Shown: positions 61,510-64,000 of the stretch, piece by piece
How the letters are laid out: each line of letters starts with the position of its first letter
How positions within the stretch are numbered: the stretch's first letter is position 1
Origin: Paraspadella gotoi
Lineage: Eukaryota; Chaetognatha
Assembly: GCA_051294375.1 (NCBI GenBank)
Contig: CM119266.1
Coordinates: 22,419,114 to 22,483,113, forward strand
Reading direction: 5' to 3'
DNA length: 64,000 bases
Notes under the pieces: model-generated
What the model was told of the DNA's origin: nothing
Databases searched by the model: none
Seen by the model: the letters and a program-made list of their open reading frames with translations, nothing else
Translations under genes and position numbers: made by a program

Positions 61510-62611
61510 CTGAAATCAAGAATCCAAAAAAAATGCTGAATAATAAAATCTATAATTTAGTCGTATATTTAATTACCTAATTTATCACCTCGATTTTCTT
61601 CTCACATCGCAAGGACATTGTAATTTCTAGTCCCCCATCGGACTTCTCGGTCCTCTTGCCTTTTCCGACGTCCCCCTGTTCCTTGTCTTTAATATATCCC
61701 ATCCCATGTTCCCTCTGCCCCTTAGCCTGTATTCGACGACTCTCGTTCGTAATCCTCTCCCTCTCGCTTTGTCCTTTCGTTCGCCCCCGTTTTTATTAAA
61801 CTTTTTCTCCCTCGACGTCCATGCCACATTTCACTCCACTCTCACTCTTCTCTCTCTCTCTCCCTCCCTCAATCCCTTTTTTTTCTCTCTTCANNNNNNN
61901 NNNAAAAAAAAGAGGAGGGATTTTTTTTTCTATATTCCGGATGACCTTGAGTGCGACCTTGACAACGATCTTGACGCGCTGCCAGGGAGGCGTTGCCCCT
62001 CGGTCGCTTAGCGACGGTCGCCGAGGGCGTCTCCCGGCCAAGGGGCCGACGAACTGACCTGATCCAGAATCAGATATTCATCTTCTTTTTCTTCTTTACT
62101 TGACCTGAGCTGAATATAGCGACTTCTCTATGAGAGTAGAGCATATATAGATATATAATATCATCTCTATCTATATATATCTCTCTCTCATAATCTATCT
62201 CTCTCTCTCTCTCTACATTTTCTCTCTCATTTACAATTATCCAAGTAGTAATGTATCCAAGCGACTACAACAGCCTCACGCCCAGCTGACAACATCCCGT
62301 GTCGCCATGCCACCTTTGACGTTCAAACCCTCGATTGTCATTCCGCAAACCCCCACCATACAAGTCGACGCCGCTTTCACGCCCTTCTTTACGTTTCCCC
62401 CCTATTTAAAAAAAAACTCGCGCGCAAATAATCCACCGCCGCAGTCCGGAGGGCGTGACCGCCATCCCAGCCTGTGGTCGAAATAAAACTTTCATTATTA
62501 ATGCGCGAGCTCAAATGCATATCATTTAAACCATCTGCCGCTCGAAGAGAAGACACCGGCTTTTTTCTATCTCTCTGCTCTCTCTCTCGATCTCTCTCTC
62601 TCTCATCTCCG

Positions 62612-62645
<34 letters not shown>

Positions 62646-64000
62646 TGCTCTTCTCATGAGGGTTGGTCCGACATACGAGCCGAGCCGCGCCGACGACCCA
62701 AAAGGCTTCCCTCTCCTTCCGCTCCTCACTGCTCTTACCGGCGCGCTCGAAGGTCGCAGGTCATCCGCGTCGGTGACTCTCGAAAAATCGAGCGAAGATC
62801 CTCTTCCTTTCTCATACGCCTAACGGGCGATCGTCGCGGGTCTAAGGGTGCGAAAAGAAATCCGCAGAAATACCGCTTAGCTGACTCTTTTTCTCTTCTC
62901 TCTAAGTTATTTTTGCTATTCTTAATTTTATTATTTTCAACAAACGAAACAACAACAACCTTAATGATCTCTAAACTTACCTAAATCGTGACCTAGCCGA
63001 CTTAAGGTCAAATAGTTAACTGACCATAGACTTTGTTTTCAACTCTTATGGTTATTCTTTACTATTGTCTTTTCTCTTTTTGTTATTGTTAAATAAACTT
63101 TATTTTGCGAGTTTAATTTATTGTATTAACTGTAGCAAGTGTAAAGTCTGAAGAGACATTCATTGGAAGGCCACAATTGTTTTACTATTTAGGCCTTCCC
63201 GCATAAAGCGCAGCAGGTGTGATTGAACGCGACGCTCTCTAAACACTGTTCAGCATTCCACAGACAAAAGACAAAGTAAACTTGAACCAGAACTGCGATG
63301 GACGAAGCAAAGTAAAGGTAATAATACAAAATTTAAAATTATGAAAAAAATTTGATAATTTTATGTGTTAAAATATTTACTTTCGCGACGCGGCGGTTTT
63401 GACGCGGTTTTTTGAAAAACTCATTTAAATATTTTATATTTAAACATTTTTTTAAAAAAATATTACGTCTTGAATTTACCTAACATAAACCCTTCTTAAT
63501 CCCTAACTACATTCGCCCGTCGGTAAACAGTAAAATTATGTGCCATTTTATTTTTGATTTCTAATGCTTTATATCTTTAAACCTATTGCATTATTTTTCA
63601 TGAGAAATGAATAAATTTCTCCAAATTCGAGAGTAAGACTCGCGAAAGAGGAGCGAAAGGAGAGATGAGAAAGAAAGAGAAGGAAGAGAATCCCTTCCTT
63701 GTCGCCGGCGAAGACGAGCCGCATCAGTGAGCGGAACTTACTCGCCGCCGTAGGAAAGTCGCGACGACTGAGTCGCGGATGGACGCAAATCAGCGTCGAG
63801 GATAGTGGAGGGGAAAGTCAACCATATGCCTCCCTCTCTCTATCTCTCTCTCTCTCTCTCCTCTCTCAGTCTCATCTCTCTCTCTCCATCTCTCATCTCT
63901 AAACTCCGCTTGAACGACCTTAACCAACGCCCGCGAACGTCGACGCGTACTAAATATATAAACGAATATTGATAAATATTCTTCAATCGTAATACTAAAT
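61510..64000 (-). other. Hox3 intron inside the homeodomain, running off the right edge
   Basis: More than 2.4 kb of non-coding DNA upstream (minus sense) of the exon at 61509. It holds a 10-N gap (61894-61903), CT arrays (62180-62215, 62575-62645, 63835-63890), CpG-rich patches (62640-62850, 63690-63790) and a MITE-like element. I looked for the codons of the WFQN part of the homeodomain on the minus strand and did not find them, so the 5' exon should lie beyond 64000. Confidence 0.65.
63371..63537. mobile_element. Diverged MITE-like element
   Basis: The left end reads AAATATTTACTTTCGCGACG and the reverse complement of the right end ATAATTTTACTGTTTACCGA, matching the inverted ends of the 33151-33447 element with changes. 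The interior contains TTCTTAATCCCTAACTAC, the reverse of the GTTATGG..TTAGGATTAGGG part of the other copy. Confidence 0.5.

Noticed and set aside
61510-64000. 5' homeobox exon of Hox3 within the window
   Set aside because: No minus-strand match to the codons of KIWFQN was found, so it is taken to lie beyond the right edge.
45000-64000. A mir-10-family microRNA, as expected in some Hox clusters
   Set aside because: I looked for the mature-sequence core on both strands and found no match.

Overview
The window is nuclear DNA of a multicellular animal, very probably an invertebrate bilaterian. Genes are split by GT-AG introns and lie far apart. The rest is full of CT/GA and other microsatellites, minisatellites, a tRNA-derived SINE-like family and a MITE-like family. 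There are no operons, ribosome binding sites or prokaryotic elements. The phylum cannot be fixed from this sequence alone. About a dozen runs of N interrupt it.

Layout. 1-30.4 kb is gene-poor: microsatellites, CpG-rich patches, and an AT-rich 11 kb island (about 6.67-17.68 kb) carrying most of the dispersed repeats. 30.78-44.28 kb holds three plus-strand genes of one unrecognised family (called A, B and C here), each encoding a signal peptide, a cysteine-containing ectodomain and C-terminal membrane segment(s). B carries a long Ser/Asp-rich insert. C adds a cytoplasmic tail ending in a MYND-type zinc finger. A decayed fragment that may be a fourth member lies between A and B. 44.75-45.72 kb is a 30-bp polypyrimidine minisatellite. 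45.7-55 kb is non-coding apart from one doubtful small ORF. 55.40-61.51 kb on the minus strand holds the 3' part (five exons) of a Hox3 gene. Its first visible exon starts inside the homeodomain, and the 5' exon(s) lie beyond the right edge.

How things relate. Nothing in the sequence links A/B/C functionally to Hox3. They are neighbours, which suggests a loosened Hox cluster with unrelated genes beside Hox3. The shared ectodomain of A, B and C points to cell-surface proteins from local tandem duplication, with later intron change, insert growth (B) and zinc-finger gain (C).

Caution on assembly. Three of the four 25-N gaps sit next to sequence repeated elsewhere in the window with small indels (1-488/2355-2852, 6235-6668/17707-18125, 57855-57975/59130-59245). 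A longer gap lies inside a 1.9 kb duplicated unit (50.98-54.7 kb). These look like unmerged haplotypes or contig ends, so distances in the non-coding parts, including one Hox3 intron, may be inflated.
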